Shown: piece after piece, positions 17,810 to 25,912 of the stretch | Layout: the number at the start of each line of letters is the position of its first letter | Position numbering within the stretch: the stretch's first letter is position 1 | Assembly: GCF_024171995.1 (NCBI RefSeq) | Contig: NZ_JAMTCT010000017.1 | Coordinates: 62,001 to 126,000 of the forward strand | From: Promicromonospora umidemergens | GTDB taxonomy: Bacteria > Actinomycetota > Actinomycetes > Actinomycetales > Cellulomonadaceae | Length of the DNA stretch: 64,000 bases | Reading direction: 5' to 3' | The notes under the pieces: generated by a model | What the model was told of the DNA's origin: nothing | What the model saw: only the letters and a program-made list of their open reading frames with translations | Databases searched by the model: none | Translations under genes and position numbers: made by a program

Positions 17810-18829
17810 GTGGAGAACACATCGAAGTTGAGTCGGCGCACGCTCTTGACGGCGGGTGCTGCCGCAGCAGGGGTGCTCGCGTCTGCGGGCCCCGCCTCCG
17901 CCGGCACCCTCGAGGGAGCCGTAGCCTCCCGGCGCCGAGGAAACGGATTCGGCATCCCCGAGGAGTCCATCGGGATGCAGATCTTCACCATGCGGAGTCT
18001 CGTCAGCTCTACCCTCGGGCTCGAGGGAGCGCTCGAGATCGCCGCGGACGCGGGCGTGAAGCAGGCCGAGCTGGCCGGCAGCTTCTACGACCGGTCGCCC
18101 GCTGAGCTGCAGCAGATCTTCCGATCCTTCGACATCAAGATCGCGAGCAACCACTTCGGCCCGCGCGGAGGGAGCGAGGTGCTGCCGTGGGCAACGCCGG
18201 AGGGCCGGTCCGAGATCTACCGCGATGCCGAAGCTCTGGGGTTCCCGCTGGTCGGGACCGGCAGCCTGGGCGGAATCATCGCCCCGGACAACCACACCCG
18301 AGATGAGTACCTGCGAGCAGCAGAACTCTTCAACCAGTGGGGCAGGGACGCGAAGCGCAACGGCATGGCCGGGTTCTTCTTCCACAACCACGACAGCGAG
18401 TTCGCGCTGGACGGTCAGGGAACGCCGCTCTTCGACATCTTCATCGAGAACACCGACCCCGAGTACGTGTTCTTCGAGCTGGACCTCGGCTGGGTCGCGG
18501 TGTCGGGCCAGGACCCGAAGAAGTACGTCCAGAGGTACCAGAGCCGCATCCCGTACTTCCACGTCAAGGACGTCAAGTGGGACCCGGCCGGCAACCGCAG
18601 CGCTGCCGCAGGCACCGTCAACGCCGGCCGGAGCTTCCGGTTCACGGATGTCGGCAAGGGCGACATCGACTGGGCGGACGTCCTGTCTCCGATCAGGAAC
18701 TGGGGCAAGCACCGGTTCTTCCTGGAGCACGACGACGCTGGTGACCTTGCCCTCAACCCCGCGGGTTCGGCGAACACCATCTGGCGTGGCTGCTCGCACC
18801 TCCAAGAACTTCCGCGTCGTCGGCGCTGA
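17810..18829 (+). CDS. Tat-exported xylose-isomerase-like TIM-barrel protein (sugar phosphate isomerase/epimerase family)
   Basis: A 339-residue protein. The N-terminus LSRRTLLTAGAAAAGVLASAGPASA is a twin-arginine signal (SRRTLL), so the folded metalloprotein would be exported. The mature part is a PF01261-type barrel: GMQIFTMRSL at strand 1, FFHNHDSEF near mid-barrel, FELDLGWV, FHVKDVKW and FFLEHDD, which supply the His/Glu/Asp metal ligands of this family. It may isomerise or epimerise a sugar, or act as an accessory oxidoreductase partner. GTG 17810 has AGAGGAG at 17797-17803. A hairpin at 18861-18911 follows. It has no operon partner here. Confidence 0.8.
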   Translation: MENTSKLSRRTLLTAGAAAAGVLASAGPASAGTLEGAVASRRRGNGFGIPEESIGMQIFTMRSLVSSTLGLEGALEIAADAGVKQAELAGSFYDRSPAELQQIFRSFDIKIASNHFGPRGGSEVLPWATPEGRSEIYRDAEALGFPLVGTGSLGGIIAPDNHTRDEYLRAAELFNQWGRDAKRNGMAGFFFHNHDSEFALDGQGTPLFDIFIENTDPEYVFFELDLGWVAVSGQDPKKYVQRYQSRIPYFHVKDVKWDPAGNRSAAAGTVNAGRSFRFTDVGKGDIDWADVLSPIRNWGKHRFFLEHDDAGDLALNPAGSANTIWRGCSHLQELPRRRR

Positions 18830-18860
18830 CGCGCGCGAGGTGCCTGAACCCACCTGACAC

Positions 18861-18911
18861 CGCGACACCCTTCCTGGACCCCGCGAGGCGTGGTCCCGGG
18901 AGGGTGTCGCG
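18861..18911 (+). terminator. Terminator hairpin after the exported isomerase-like gene
   Basis: CGCGACACCCT at 18861-18871 pairs with AGGGTGTCGCG at 18901-18911, and the inner GGACC/GGTCC extends the stem. The result is a long, stable hairpin 32 bases after the stop codon. Confidence 0.65.
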
Positions 18912-18960
18912 TTGTCGGTGCTGCCCGCCCGCAGTCCGCCGTCCAGCGTGCGGCTGGAGG

Positions 18961-19253
18961 CTATCGGGCGCGGTCGAACAGCTTCAGCACGCTCTCGGTC
19001 ACGACACCCAGAACGGTGTGGGCGACCAGCCCTCGAACGTGCGCCTGCCACGGCGGCGCTGGGCTGCTCTGCCGGTACCTGCATTCCGGTCACCTCACCG
19101 GCCTGCGCGACCATCGCGTGTGCTACGTCACGGCCACCCGGTCGCACGGTGCTCCTGCGCAAGCGCCGAGGGGTCTTCCCGGTCGTACATGAACCAACCG
19201 AGACGGTCCATCACCCAGATCCCGGCGGCTCCAGCGACTGCGCCCAACACCAT
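18961..19253 (-). pseudogene. Decayed membrane-protein gene (DUF1440/YagU-like), frameshifted and internally deleted
   Basis: Read on the minus strand from ATG 19253, frame one gives LGAVAGAAGIWVMDRLGWF then MYDREDPSALAQEHRA before a premature stop at 19128. The next frame continues the family pattern (VRPGGRDVAHAMVAQAGEV). A third gives a convincing C-terminus, AHVRGLVAHTVLGVV then TESVLKLFDRAR, with a stop at 18961-18963. In intact relatives a longer transmembrane middle part separates these pieces. So at least two frameshifts and a central deletion are present. The family name is from memory; the decay is seen directly. The gap 19254-19395 upstream shows nothing further. Confidence 0.6.
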
Positions 19254-19395
19254 GTCGGCCGCAACCGGTCGCGGTGGACGCGAGGTGCGGACACGTGTTG
19301 CGTCCTGGGGCTGCCTGCACCGGGGTACAGCAGACTGCAGATCTCCCGCCGACGGTCGTGGGTGAGCGCAGCCGGACGTGGCACCATGATAGGTT

Positions 19396-19417
19396 TCATG
19401 ACGACGCGTCGTCATGA
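19396..19417. promoter_or_regulatory. 22-base perfect palindrome, probable TetR operator
   Basis: The half-site TCATGACGACG is followed by its exact reverse complement at 19396-19417, 13 bases before the first gene of a three-gene operon that ends in a TetR gene. The length and symmetry suit two TetR dimers, suggesting autoregulation of the operon. Confidence 0.65.
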
Positions 19418-19429
19418 TGGGAGTGCGTT

Positions 19430-19750
19430 GTGAGTGCAGCGACAAGTGAAGTGGTCTCGACCCGGCCCGCGCGGCTGAGTGGAGTGCGGAACGTCGGTAT
19501 CCGGGGTGTGCGGGCTGCGGCATGGACCGTGATCGGCGCGGCGTGTGCCCAGATCGTGACCGCAGGCTTCAGCCTGTTCGCCTTGGAACGGCTGCCGCTC
19601 GGAGAAGCCTCCAGCCTGGATCCCCACCGGCTGCTGGGGTACGTCTCCGAGACCATCGGTGTGATCCTCGTGCTCCTGCTCATCGTCGGACGCCCGACGC
19701 GGCGTGCTGTGGGCGCCGGGCCGGACCCGGACGTCGGGTCGAGCCGATGA
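19430..19750 (+). CDS. Small membrane protein, DUF6220-like
   Basis: A 106-residue protein with two hydrophobic helices (about 31-50 and 71-90) separated by LGEASSLDPHRLLGYVSE. The pattern of a first helix ending in AGFSLFALE and a conserved HRLLGY resembles the front half of DUF6220-type four-helix proteins, so it may be a shortened member. GTG 19430 is close behind the 22-base palindrome. The stop overlaps the next start (ATGA at 19747-19750), so it belongs to the TetR operon. Function unknown. Confidence 0.65.
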   Translation: MSAATSEVVSTRPARLSGVRNVGIRGVRAAAWTVIGAACAQIVTAGFSLFALERLPLGEASSLDPHRLLGYVSETIGVILVLLLIVGRPTRRAVGAGPDPDVGSSR

Positions 19751-20028
19751 GCCTGGCCGCCGGAATCGGACCGACAGTCGGCGGGGACGGGGAGCGCGGT
19801 GTGTTCGGCGCGGTCCAGGAGCAGATAGCACTGCTGGTAGGGGAGGAACTGCGCCGGCTGGACCGCCGCACGAGCCTCACGCCGACCGAGCGCGCGGAGG
19901 TAGCTGTCGTGCTGCACCGGCTCATCATCCGGTTGGCCCTGCCGACACTCGTCGCACGGAAGCGCGATCCGCGTGTGACAGCCGATCTGCTCGGTCTGTC
20001 CCCTAGCGCCGGAGAGGGCGCCGCATGA
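19747..20028 (+). CDS. Small helical protein of unknown function
   Basis: A 93-residue protein lacking signal or membrane segments. Residues about 20-75 look all-helical (VQEQIALLVGEELRRLD, then TPTERAEVAVVLHRLIIRLALP), with a C-terminus rich in small residues. I do not recognise a family. It overlaps both neighbours by 4 bases, so it is strictly coupled to the small membrane protein before it and the TetR regulator after it. This supports a real gene despite its size. Confidence 0.6.
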   Translation: MSLAAGIGPTVGGDGERGVFGAVQEQIALLVGEELRRLDRRTSLTPTERAEVAVVLHRLIIRLALPTLVARKRDPRVTADLLGLSPSAGEGAA

Positions 20029-20645
20029 GCCCGAAGCTGACTGGGGGAGCCACTCTCGCGGAGCACAAGGCCGCCACGCGCGAGGCGATGATCGACGCGT
20101 TCGCCGTCCTGCTACGTGAGGTGGGCTGGCAGGACCTGAAGCTGCAGGAGGTAGCCCGCTCCGTGGGGGTGGCCCGCACGGCGGTGTACAACTACTTTCC
20201 CGACCGGACCGCCTTGCTGCTGGCCTGGTCCGAGCGGGAGATGGCGCGCTTCATGGAGCTCGCCGAGCGAGAGCTCTCCGACCGCAGCGATCCTGTCGAC
20301 CGCCTGCAAATCCTGGCCAAGCTGGTGCTGACGGAGTTCTCCTTGCAGCGTGGCGCGGGCGCCTCGGTGGCGGCGACGCTGCCACCCGGGGACCGTGCGG
20401 CGTTCTTCGAGCACGTAGCTCCGCTCGCCGCGCTCGTCGAGGACCTGCTGGTGCACGGCATGGACGAGGGCGTGTTCGCCCGGGCCGACCCGGCCGTGAC
20501 CGGGCAGTTCATCATGGCGTGCCTGGAGACCCGGCGCACCGCTCTGCTGGCCGGCGAGAAGGTTCACACGGCCGTCGAGCAGGCGGTGCCGTTCGTGATG
20601 CGCGCGCTCGGCGCACCCGAGGACCGCTGGGCGGCTGGCACGTGA
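20025..20645 (+). CDS. TetR family transcriptional regulator
   Basis: A 206-residue regulator. The N-terminal TetR helix-turn-helix is clear: REAMIDAFAVLLREVGWQDLKLQEVARSVGVARTAVYNYF. The C-terminal part carries the C-terminal TetR helices (FIMACLETRRTALLAGE). It is the last gene of an overlapping three-gene operon, whose promoter bears a 22-base palindrome that is its likely target. The inducing ligand is unknown; the membrane partner suggests a hydrophobic compound or membrane stress. Confidence 0.88.
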   Translation: MSPKLTGGATLAEHKAATREAMIDAFAVLLREVGWQDLKLQEVARSVGVARTAVYNYFPDRTALLLAWSEREMARFMELAERELSDRSDPVDRLQILAKLVLTEFSLQRGAGASVAATLPPGDRAAFFEHVAPLAALVEDLLVHGMDEGVFARADPAVTGQFIMACLETRRTALLAGEKVHTAVEQAVPFVMRALGAPEDRWAAGT

Positions 20646-20703
20646 GCTCCGCCGTGCAGTCCTTCTGTCCGATCCATGAAGCAGTCCCTGAAGGAGTCAC
20701 CGG

Positions 20704-21258
20704 ATGAAGTTCCTGGCTGTTGCGCTGCTGGTCGCCCTGGCGATCTTTCTGGTGCGCTACGTCGCTCGCGTCGGCCCCCGTCGGCTCGCGCAGCGCACCA
20801 CCGACGTCGTGCCGGTCCCACCCCCGGTCCCCGGGTCCGGCCTGGCCGCCGACGGTGTCGCGGGCGAGGCCGGGCCGGCACTGCTCGGCCCCTTCGAAGC
20901 CGTCTACGTCTCCAGCACCCTGCACGGCGACTGGCTCGCCCGCGTCAGCGCGCACGGCCTGGGGGACCGGTCCAGTGCTCGGGTGTCCGTCCATGACAGC
21001 GGCGTCCTGGTCGAGCGCCAAGGTGCCAAGGACCTGTGGCTTCCCGTGGACGCGATCCGCGGCGCCGGTCTGGCGCCGGGCATGGCGGGCAAGTACGTAG
21101 GCGCCGACGGTCTCGCCGTCATCACCTGGGCCGTCCCCGAAGCGGGTGGCGTACCGGAGGCCGTGGTCGACACCGGCCTGCGCACCCGTCGCGCGCGGGA
21201 CCGCGGCGACCTCGTGGACGTCGTCCAGAAGCTGTACACCGCCCGGCGGTCCCGGTAA
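20704..21258 (+). CDS. Membrane-anchored PH-like domain protein
   Basis: A 184-residue protein. It has one N-terminal membrane helix (FLAVALLVALAIFLVRYVA) and a soluble domain starting near GPFEAVYVSSTLHGDWLARV, then DSGVLVERQGAKDLWLPVDAIRGAG and GKYVGADGLAVITW. Actinobacteria have a similar PH-like protein beside the carA/pyrimidine genes, but none of those genes is here. Function is unknown; membrane-associated binding or scaffolding is a guess. ATG 20704 follows GGAG at 20694-20697. It stands alone, after the TetR operon and before the nucleoside locus. Confidence 0.7.
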   Translation: MKFLAVALLVALAIFLVRYVARVGPRRLAQRTTDVVPVPPPVPGSGLAADGVAGEAGPALLGPFEAVYVSSTLHGDWLARVSAHGLGDRSSARVSVHDSGVLVERQGAKDLWLPVDAIRGAGLAPGMAGKYVGADGLAVITWAVPEAGGVPEAVVDTGLRTRRARDRGDLVDVVQKLYTARRSR

Positions 21259-21332
21259 CGAAGCACCCCCGGGTCTCCTCGCCTTGGCGACCCGGGGGAG
21301 GGCAGGAAGAGTTGACTCGCCCGGCGGCGGAG

Positions 21333-21348
21333 TGCAATCGTTTACGCA
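21333..21348. promoter_or_regulatory. LacI-type operator of the nucleoside hydrolase gene
   Basis: TGCAATCGTTTACGCA matches the LacI operator pattern: right half TTTACGCA, left half imperfect. It shares TTACGCA with the perfect operator at 23427-23448, so the LacI protein encoded between them may bind both. It is 34 bases upstream of the start, near a possible -35 TTGACT at 21312-21317. Confidence 0.6.
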
Positions 21349-21381
21349 AAGCACGCCCCGAACCGCCTGCAAAGGAGCATC

Positions 21382-22314
21382 ATGCCTACCCCGATCATCC
21401 TCGACTGCGACCCTGGCCACGACGACGTCTTCGCCCTCTGGCTCGCCGCAGGAAACCCGTCGATCGACCTGCGCGGCGTCACTACCGTGAGCGGTAACGG
21501 GCACCTGGAGCACACGACGCGCAACGCGCGGGTGGCTCTGACCGTCGCCGGAGTCGACGGCGTTCCCGTCGCGGCCGGGGCGGACGCTCCCTTGAAGCGG
21601 GCGCTGACGCCGGCCACCTGGATCCACGGCGAGAACGCCCTCGGCGGCCCGGAGCTGCCGGAGCCGACGGTCCCGCTCGACCCGCGCGGCGCCGTCGAGC
21701 TCATGGCGGACATCCTCGAGGCGTCAGCTGAGGCGGTGACCCTCATCCCCACCGGGCCGCTGACGAACGTGGCCCTGCTCCTCGACCAGAAGCCCGAGCT
21801 CCGCGAGAAGATCAAGGAGATCATCTGGATGGGTGGATCGACCGGGCGCGGCAACGTGGGCGCCTACCCGGAGTTCAACGCCTGGGTCGATCCTGAGGCC
21901 GCGGACATCGTCCTCCGGTCCGGTCTGCCGATCACTATGGTCGGGCTGAACATCTCCCACCAGGCACTCATCACCGAGTCGGTCATCCAGCGGATCGCGG
22001 GGATCGGCAACCGGACGAGCGAGTTCGGCGTCGAGCTGCTCAGGTTCTTCTGCGGCACCTACGACGCCGTCGAGGGGATGCCGGAAGGGCCGTTGCACGA
22101 CCCGATCACCGTGGCGATCGCGATCGACCGAGCGGTGGCGTCCGTCCAGCGCTGCCACGTCGACGTGGAGACGTCGGGCGAGTTCACCTCGGGGGCGACC
22201 TGCGTGGACCTGCACGACATGCTCGGCAAGGAGCCGAACGTGGACGTCGCGATCACGCTCGACGTCGACCGCTTCTGGCACCTGGTGTCGGACGCCGTCG
22301 CTCAGCTCGCCTGA
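21382..22314 (+). CDS. Inosine-uridine-type nucleoside hydrolase
   Basis: A 310-residue member of the nucleoside hydrolase family (RihA/RihB/IunH). The calcium- and ribose-binding motif DCDPGHDD lies at 8-15, and the late active-site segment GPLHDPITVAIA gives the further conserved Asp. It splits ribonucleosides into base and ribose in the cytoplasm. ATG 21382 follows AAAGGAG at 21371-21377. Ribokinase and a transporter lie close by, so released ribose can be phosphorylated. Its end overlaps the convergent LacI gene by 13 bases. Confidence 0.93.
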   Translation: MPTPIILDCDPGHDDVFALWLAAGNPSIDLRGVTTVSGNGHLEHTTRNARVALTVAGVDGVPVAAGADAPLKRALTPATWIHGENALGGPELPEPTVPLDPRGAVELMADILEASAEAVTLIPTGPLTNVALLLDQKPELREKIKEIIWMGGSTGRGNVGAYPEFNAWVDPEAADIVLRSGLPITMVGLNISHQALITESVIQRIAGIGNRTSEFGVELLRFFCGTYDAVEGMPEGPLHDPITVAIAIDRAVASVQRCHVDVETSGEFTSGATCVDLHDMLGKEPNVDVAITLDVDRFWHLVSDAVAQLA

Positions 22315-23360
22315 GCGTCGTCCCCTGCGGGGGCCGGTGTGTCGGGCGGCGCCAGAGGGCGTGCCGTGGACATCGACTCCCGCAGAGCCGGCGCGAGCCG
22401 GCTGTAGATGGCCGGCGCGTCGCGCTGCTTGGTGCGGCGCAGGAGCGCGCGCACCGCCTCGGCGGCGATCTGGTCGAACGGCTGCACCACGGTGGTCAAC
22501 GCCGGGTCGCAGATGTCCGCGAGCATCGTGCCGTCGAAGCCCGTCACCATGACGTCCCGCGGTACCACGACGCCGTGGCGCTTGAGCCCGGTGATCAACC
22601 CGGTGGCGATCAGGTCGTCCCCGGCGACGATCGCGTCCGGCAGAGGGCGGCTGCGAGCGATCGTGCCAGCGGCGGACAGCCCGAACTCGAGGGTGAACCG
22701 GTCGAGGATCGGCTCGAGCACGGGCAGCCCTCGTCGCGCGATCTCCCGGTCGAACGCCGCCCGCCGCTCTCGCCCCGCGGACGTGGTGTCGTCGGAGGCG
22801 ACCAGGACGATCTCGGTGGCCCCCCGTTCGCCGAGGTGGTTGACCAGCAGTGCGATCCCTCGCTCGTTGTCGACGCCCACGAAGTCGGTCGGCGCTTCCT
22901 CGACGCGGCGGTCGAGCTGGACCAGGGGGACGTCGTCAGCAGCCTCGGCCACGGCGTCGAGCGAGGCGGACGCGTCGGACGGGACGATGACGATCCCCTC
23001 GACGCGCCGCTGGACGAGCATGCGCAGGCGTTCGCGTTCTCGGGCGACGTCACCGTGGGAGTCCGCGATGATCAGCTCGAGGGAGTGCTCGCGCAGCTGC
23101 TCTTCCAGGCTGTGGACGAGCTGGCCGTAGAAGGGGTTGCTGATCACGGGCACGATCACGCCGACGGCGCCGTCGGTTCCCTCTCGCAGGGCGCGGCCAA
23201 AGACGTTGACGCGGTAGCCCAGCCGCTCGGCGACCCGCGAGACGTGCGCGGTGGTCGCCTTCGACACGCGGTTCTTGCCCGTCAACGCCCGTGACGCTGT
23301 CGCGATAGAGACGCCAGCGGCGTCGGCGACGTCCCGGAGGGTGACGGTGTCTCGCGCCAT
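22302..23360 (-). CDS. LacI family repressor of the nucleoside/ribose locus
   Basis: A 352-residue regulator. The DNA-binding part is typical: VTLRDVADAAGVSIATASRALTG at about 5-27, with the hinge helix near VFGRALREG. The periplasmic-binding-protein-like core begins at VGVIVPVISNPFYGQLV. ATG 23360 (MARDTVT) has GGGGGAAG upstream and is preferred over the longer frame from 23375. It sits between nucleoside hydrolase and the transporter-kinase pair, and matching operators precede both, so it probably represses all of them until ribose or a nucleoside is bound. Confidence 0.9.
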   Translation of the reverse strand: MARDTVTLRDVADAAGVSIATASRALTGKNRVSKATTAHVSRVAERLGYRVNVFGRALREGTDGAVGVIVPVISNPFYGQLVHSLEEQLREHSLELIIADSHGDVARERERLRMLVQRRVEGIVIVPSDASASLDAVAEAADDVPLVQLDRRVEEAPTDFVGVDNERGIALLVNHLGERGATEIVLVASDDTTSAGRERRAAFDREIARRGLPVLEPILDRFTLEFGLSAAGTIARSRPLPDAIVAGDDLIATGLITGLKRHGVVVPRDVMVTGFDGTMLADICDPALTTVVQPFDQIAAEAVRALLRRTKQRDAPAIYSRLAPALRESMSTARPLAPPDTPAPAGDDAQAS

Positions 23361-23426
23361 GTTCTTCCCCCACATGGTCGACGTCGGCAGAAGGCCCCTT
23401 GCTGGGTGCCGAGCACGAGTGTAACG

Positions 23427-23448
23427 TCTGCGTAATTGATTACGCAGA
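23427..23448. promoter_or_regulatory. Perfect LacI-type operator between the LacI gene and the MFS-ribokinase operon
   Basis: TCTGCGTAAT at 23427-23436, centre TG, then ATTACGCAGA at 23439-23448: 10-base arms with complete symmetry. It lies 41 bases before the MFS start and 67 before the LacI start, suiting control of both. It shares TTACGCA with the site at 21333-21348. Confidence 0.75.
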
Positions 23449-23488
23449 TTGCTTGTCCGAACCGGCTGAACACAACGAAGTGGAAACC

Positions 23489-24934
23489 ATGGAAACCCGC
23501 CCCACCCCCACCACGCCGCCCGTCGAGGCCGCTGCCGACGGAGGTCGTCGGACCGTCGTCACGTTGATGATCGCGCTGCTGTCGGCGTGTCTCGCGTTCC
23601 AGCTCAACGCGAGCATGCTGAGCCCGGCGCTCGTGACGATGGAGCGTGAGCTCCACGCGACCGGCGCACAGATCGCCGCGACCCAGACGGCGTTCTTCAC
23701 GGCCGCGGCCCTGTTCACGCTCTTCCTCCCTCGGCTGGGGGACCTGGTGGGCCGGCGACGAGTTCTCGTCGGCATGCTCCTGGCGATGGCGGTCGGGTGC
23801 GTGATCGCCGCCCTCGCGACGAACGTCACGGTCCTCTTCCTCGGGAGGCTGCTCCAAGGCGCGTCCGGCCCCGTGGTCCCGCTGTGCCTGGTCATGCTGC
23901 GCGTGGTCGTCTCCGAACCCCGGACCTACGGCACGCTCATGGGAGTCGTCACGGCCGTGAACGGCGGCATCGCCGGTGTCGACGCCCTGCTCGGCGGCTA
24001 CCTCGCGACGAATCACGGCTTCGCGTCGATCTTCTGGACGATGGCCGCCGTCGCGATCGTGTCGGCTCTCGTGGTGCGCTTCCTCGCACCGGAGTCGACC
24101 GCGTCCGACCGCCCGCGGATGGACTGGGCCGGTTCCCTGCTCCTGGTGGTGTCGGTCGGTGCGATGCTGGTCGCGGTCAACGAGCTCGGGAAGCTGGGCG
24201 CCGCGAACACCGTGCTCGTGGCGATCCTCGTCGTGGTCTCCGTCGCTTCCTTCGCGTGGTTCTGGCGTACCGAGTCGAAGGGCCGGCACCCGCTGGTCTC
24301 GATCCCTCAGCTGAAGGAGCGGGCCACCTGGGCGCTGGTCAGCACGTCGTTGCTCACGCTCTGCGGAATCTTCGCCATCATGAACGGGATCGTCCCTGCG
24401 CTCGCGCAGGACAGCGCACTGGGGCTGAGGATGAGCGCGGAGGAGGTCTCCTGGTGGGTCCTCATGCCGTACGCCCTCGCCGGACTCCTGATGGGCCCGA
24501 TCAGTGGTCGGCTGGCCGCGACCCTGGGATACCGCACCATGCTGCAGATCGGGGTCGGCGGCACCATCGTCGGCCTCGTCCTGCTCGCCCTCAACGTGGG
24601 CTCCGAGTCGCGGGTGGTCCTCCTCGGCCTCTCGGTCGCCGTCGGCGTCACCTATGCGGGAATCGCGAACATCATGCTGAACGGGCTCGGGGTGACGTTG
24701 TCCCCCAAGGCGCGGCCGGGCTCGCTCCCGGGCCTCAACACCGGCGGGATCAACCTTGGTGCCGGGGTCAGCTTCGTGGTCATCTACGCCGTGCAGACGG
24801 CGTTCGCCTCGACGCCCGGCGGGCCGTCGGCAGGGTATGTCGCAAGCCTTCTCACCGGCGCGCTCATCCTCGTCGGTGCTCTGTTGATGTCTTTGCGCAT
24901 ACCCCGTCCCGTGGAAGCTGAGGTCCAGCGATGA
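23489..24934 (+). CDS. MFS transporter, probable nucleoside or ribose permease
   Basis: A 481-residue membrane protein with about 12-14 hydrophobic helices. The MFS loop 2-3 motif is visible as GDLVGRRRVLVGM. ATG 23489 is preferred because the LacI operator at 23427-23448 lies upstream; a longer frame from 23399 would run through it. The gene overlaps ribokinase by 4 bases. Context suggests uptake of ribonucleosides or ribose. By sequence alone it resembles the DHA drug/proton antiporter group, so the substrate is inferred from neighbours. Confidence 0.8.
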   Translation: METRPTPTTPPVEAAADGGRRTVVTLMIALLSACLAFQLNASMLSPALVTMERELHATGAQIAATQTAFFTAAALFTLFLPRLGDLVGRRRVLVGMLLAMAVGCVIAALATNVTVLFLGRLLQGASGPVVPLCLVMLRVVVSEPRTYGTLMGVVTAVNGGIAGVDALLGGYLATNHGFASIFWTMAAVAIVSALVVRFLAPESTASDRPRMDWAGSLLLVVSVGAMLVAVNELGKLGAANTVLVAILVVVSVASFAWFWRTESKGRHPLVSIPQLKERATWALVSTSLLTLCGIFAIMNGIVPALAQDSALGLRMSAEEVSWWVLMPYALAGLLMGPISGRLAATLGYRTMLQIGVGGTIVGLVLLALNVGSESRVVLLGLSVAVGVTYAGIANIMLNGLGVTLSPKARPGSLPGLNTGGINLGAGVSFVVIYAVQTAFASTPGGPSAGYVASLLTGALILVGALLMSLRIPRPVEAEVQR

Positions 24935-25878
24935 CGTCGCAGCCAGGTACGAGCATGATCGTCGTCGTCGGGTCCATGAATGCCGACCTCAGCGTCCGAG
25001 CCAGCCGGCTGCCGCTCCCGGGGGAGACAGTCATCGGCTCAGATATCGACGTCCGCCCTGGAGGCAAGTCCTCGAACCAGGCCGCAGCCGCCGCGAGGCT
25101 CGGCGCCACCGTGGCGATGGTCGGAGCCGTGGGCGACGACCAGTACGCGAAGATCCTGCTCGACTCCGCTGCTGCGGCCGGTGTCGGCATCTCGGACGTC
25201 GTCACGCTCCCCGGCGCCGCGACGGGCACGGCGATGATCGTCGTCGATGCCGCGGCCGAGAACACGATCGTCGTGTCGCCGGGCGCGAACGACCAGCTGC
25301 GTCCGGAAGACCTTCCCGAGCGCCTTGTCTCGGACGCCTCGGTACTCTGTCTGGCGCTCGAGACCCCGATCGAGACCGTGCTCCGCGCCGCGGAGATCGC
25401 CGAGGAGGCGGGAACCACCGTCGTCCTGAACCTCTCTCCGTACCGCGAGGTCCCGCCGGAGCTTCTGCGTGCGACGACCGTGCTGGTCGTCAACGAGCAT
25501 GAGCTGGCGTGCCTGTCCGGAGCCTCGGAGGACGTGGTGGACGGAGAAGTCGCGCAGCGAGTCCTTGCGGCCATCGGGATCACGAACGCCGTCGTCACGC
25601 TCGGGGCTGACGGCGCTCTCGTGGTGACGCCCGGCGGCGTCACGCACCTCGCGGCCCCCCGGGTCGAGGCCGTCGACACCACGGGTAGTGGTGACGCTTT
25701 CACGGGGGCTCTGGCCACGGGGCTGGCCGAGGGAAGGTCGCTCACCGACGCCGCACGGCTCGGGAACGCCACGGGCGCCTACGCGGCGACCCGCGCGGGG
25801 GCGCAGACCTCTTACCCCAGCCGACGCGAGGCGGAGGAGCTGCTCAGGTCGGCGATGCAAGCGTCACGGCCCGCGTAG
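24931..25878 (+). CDS. rbsK: Ribokinase
   Basis: A 315-residue PfkB-family sugar kinase. The N-terminal signature VVVGSMNADLSVRASRLPLPG and the GGKSSNQAAAAARLG segment are typical of ribokinase. The C-terminal motif DTTGSGDAF at 249-257 holds the catalytic base Asp255 and the anion hole. It forms ribose 5-phosphate from ribose and ATP. Coupled by ATGA to the MFS gene and placed with nucleoside hydrolase, it completes import, hydrolysis and phosphorylation. Related deoxyribokinases cannot be excluded. Confidence 0.92.
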   Translation: MTSQPGTSMIVVVGSMNADLSVRASRLPLPGETVIGSDIDVRPGGKSSNQAAAAARLGATVAMVGAVGDDQYAKILLDSAAAAGVGISDVVTLPGAATGTAMIVVDAAAENTIVVSPGANDQLRPEDLPERLVSDASVLCLALETPIETVLRAAEIAEEAGTTVVLNLSPYREVPPELLRATTVLVVNEHELACLSGASEDVVDGEVAQRVLAAIGITNAVVTLGADGALVVTPGGVTHLAAPRVEAVDTTGSGDAFTGALATGLAEGRSLTDAARLGNATGAYAATRAGAQTSYPSRREAEELLRSAMQASRPA

Positions 25879-25912
25879 CGGGCGCCGATAGCGCCGGCCA
25901 GGTAGGTGAGGC

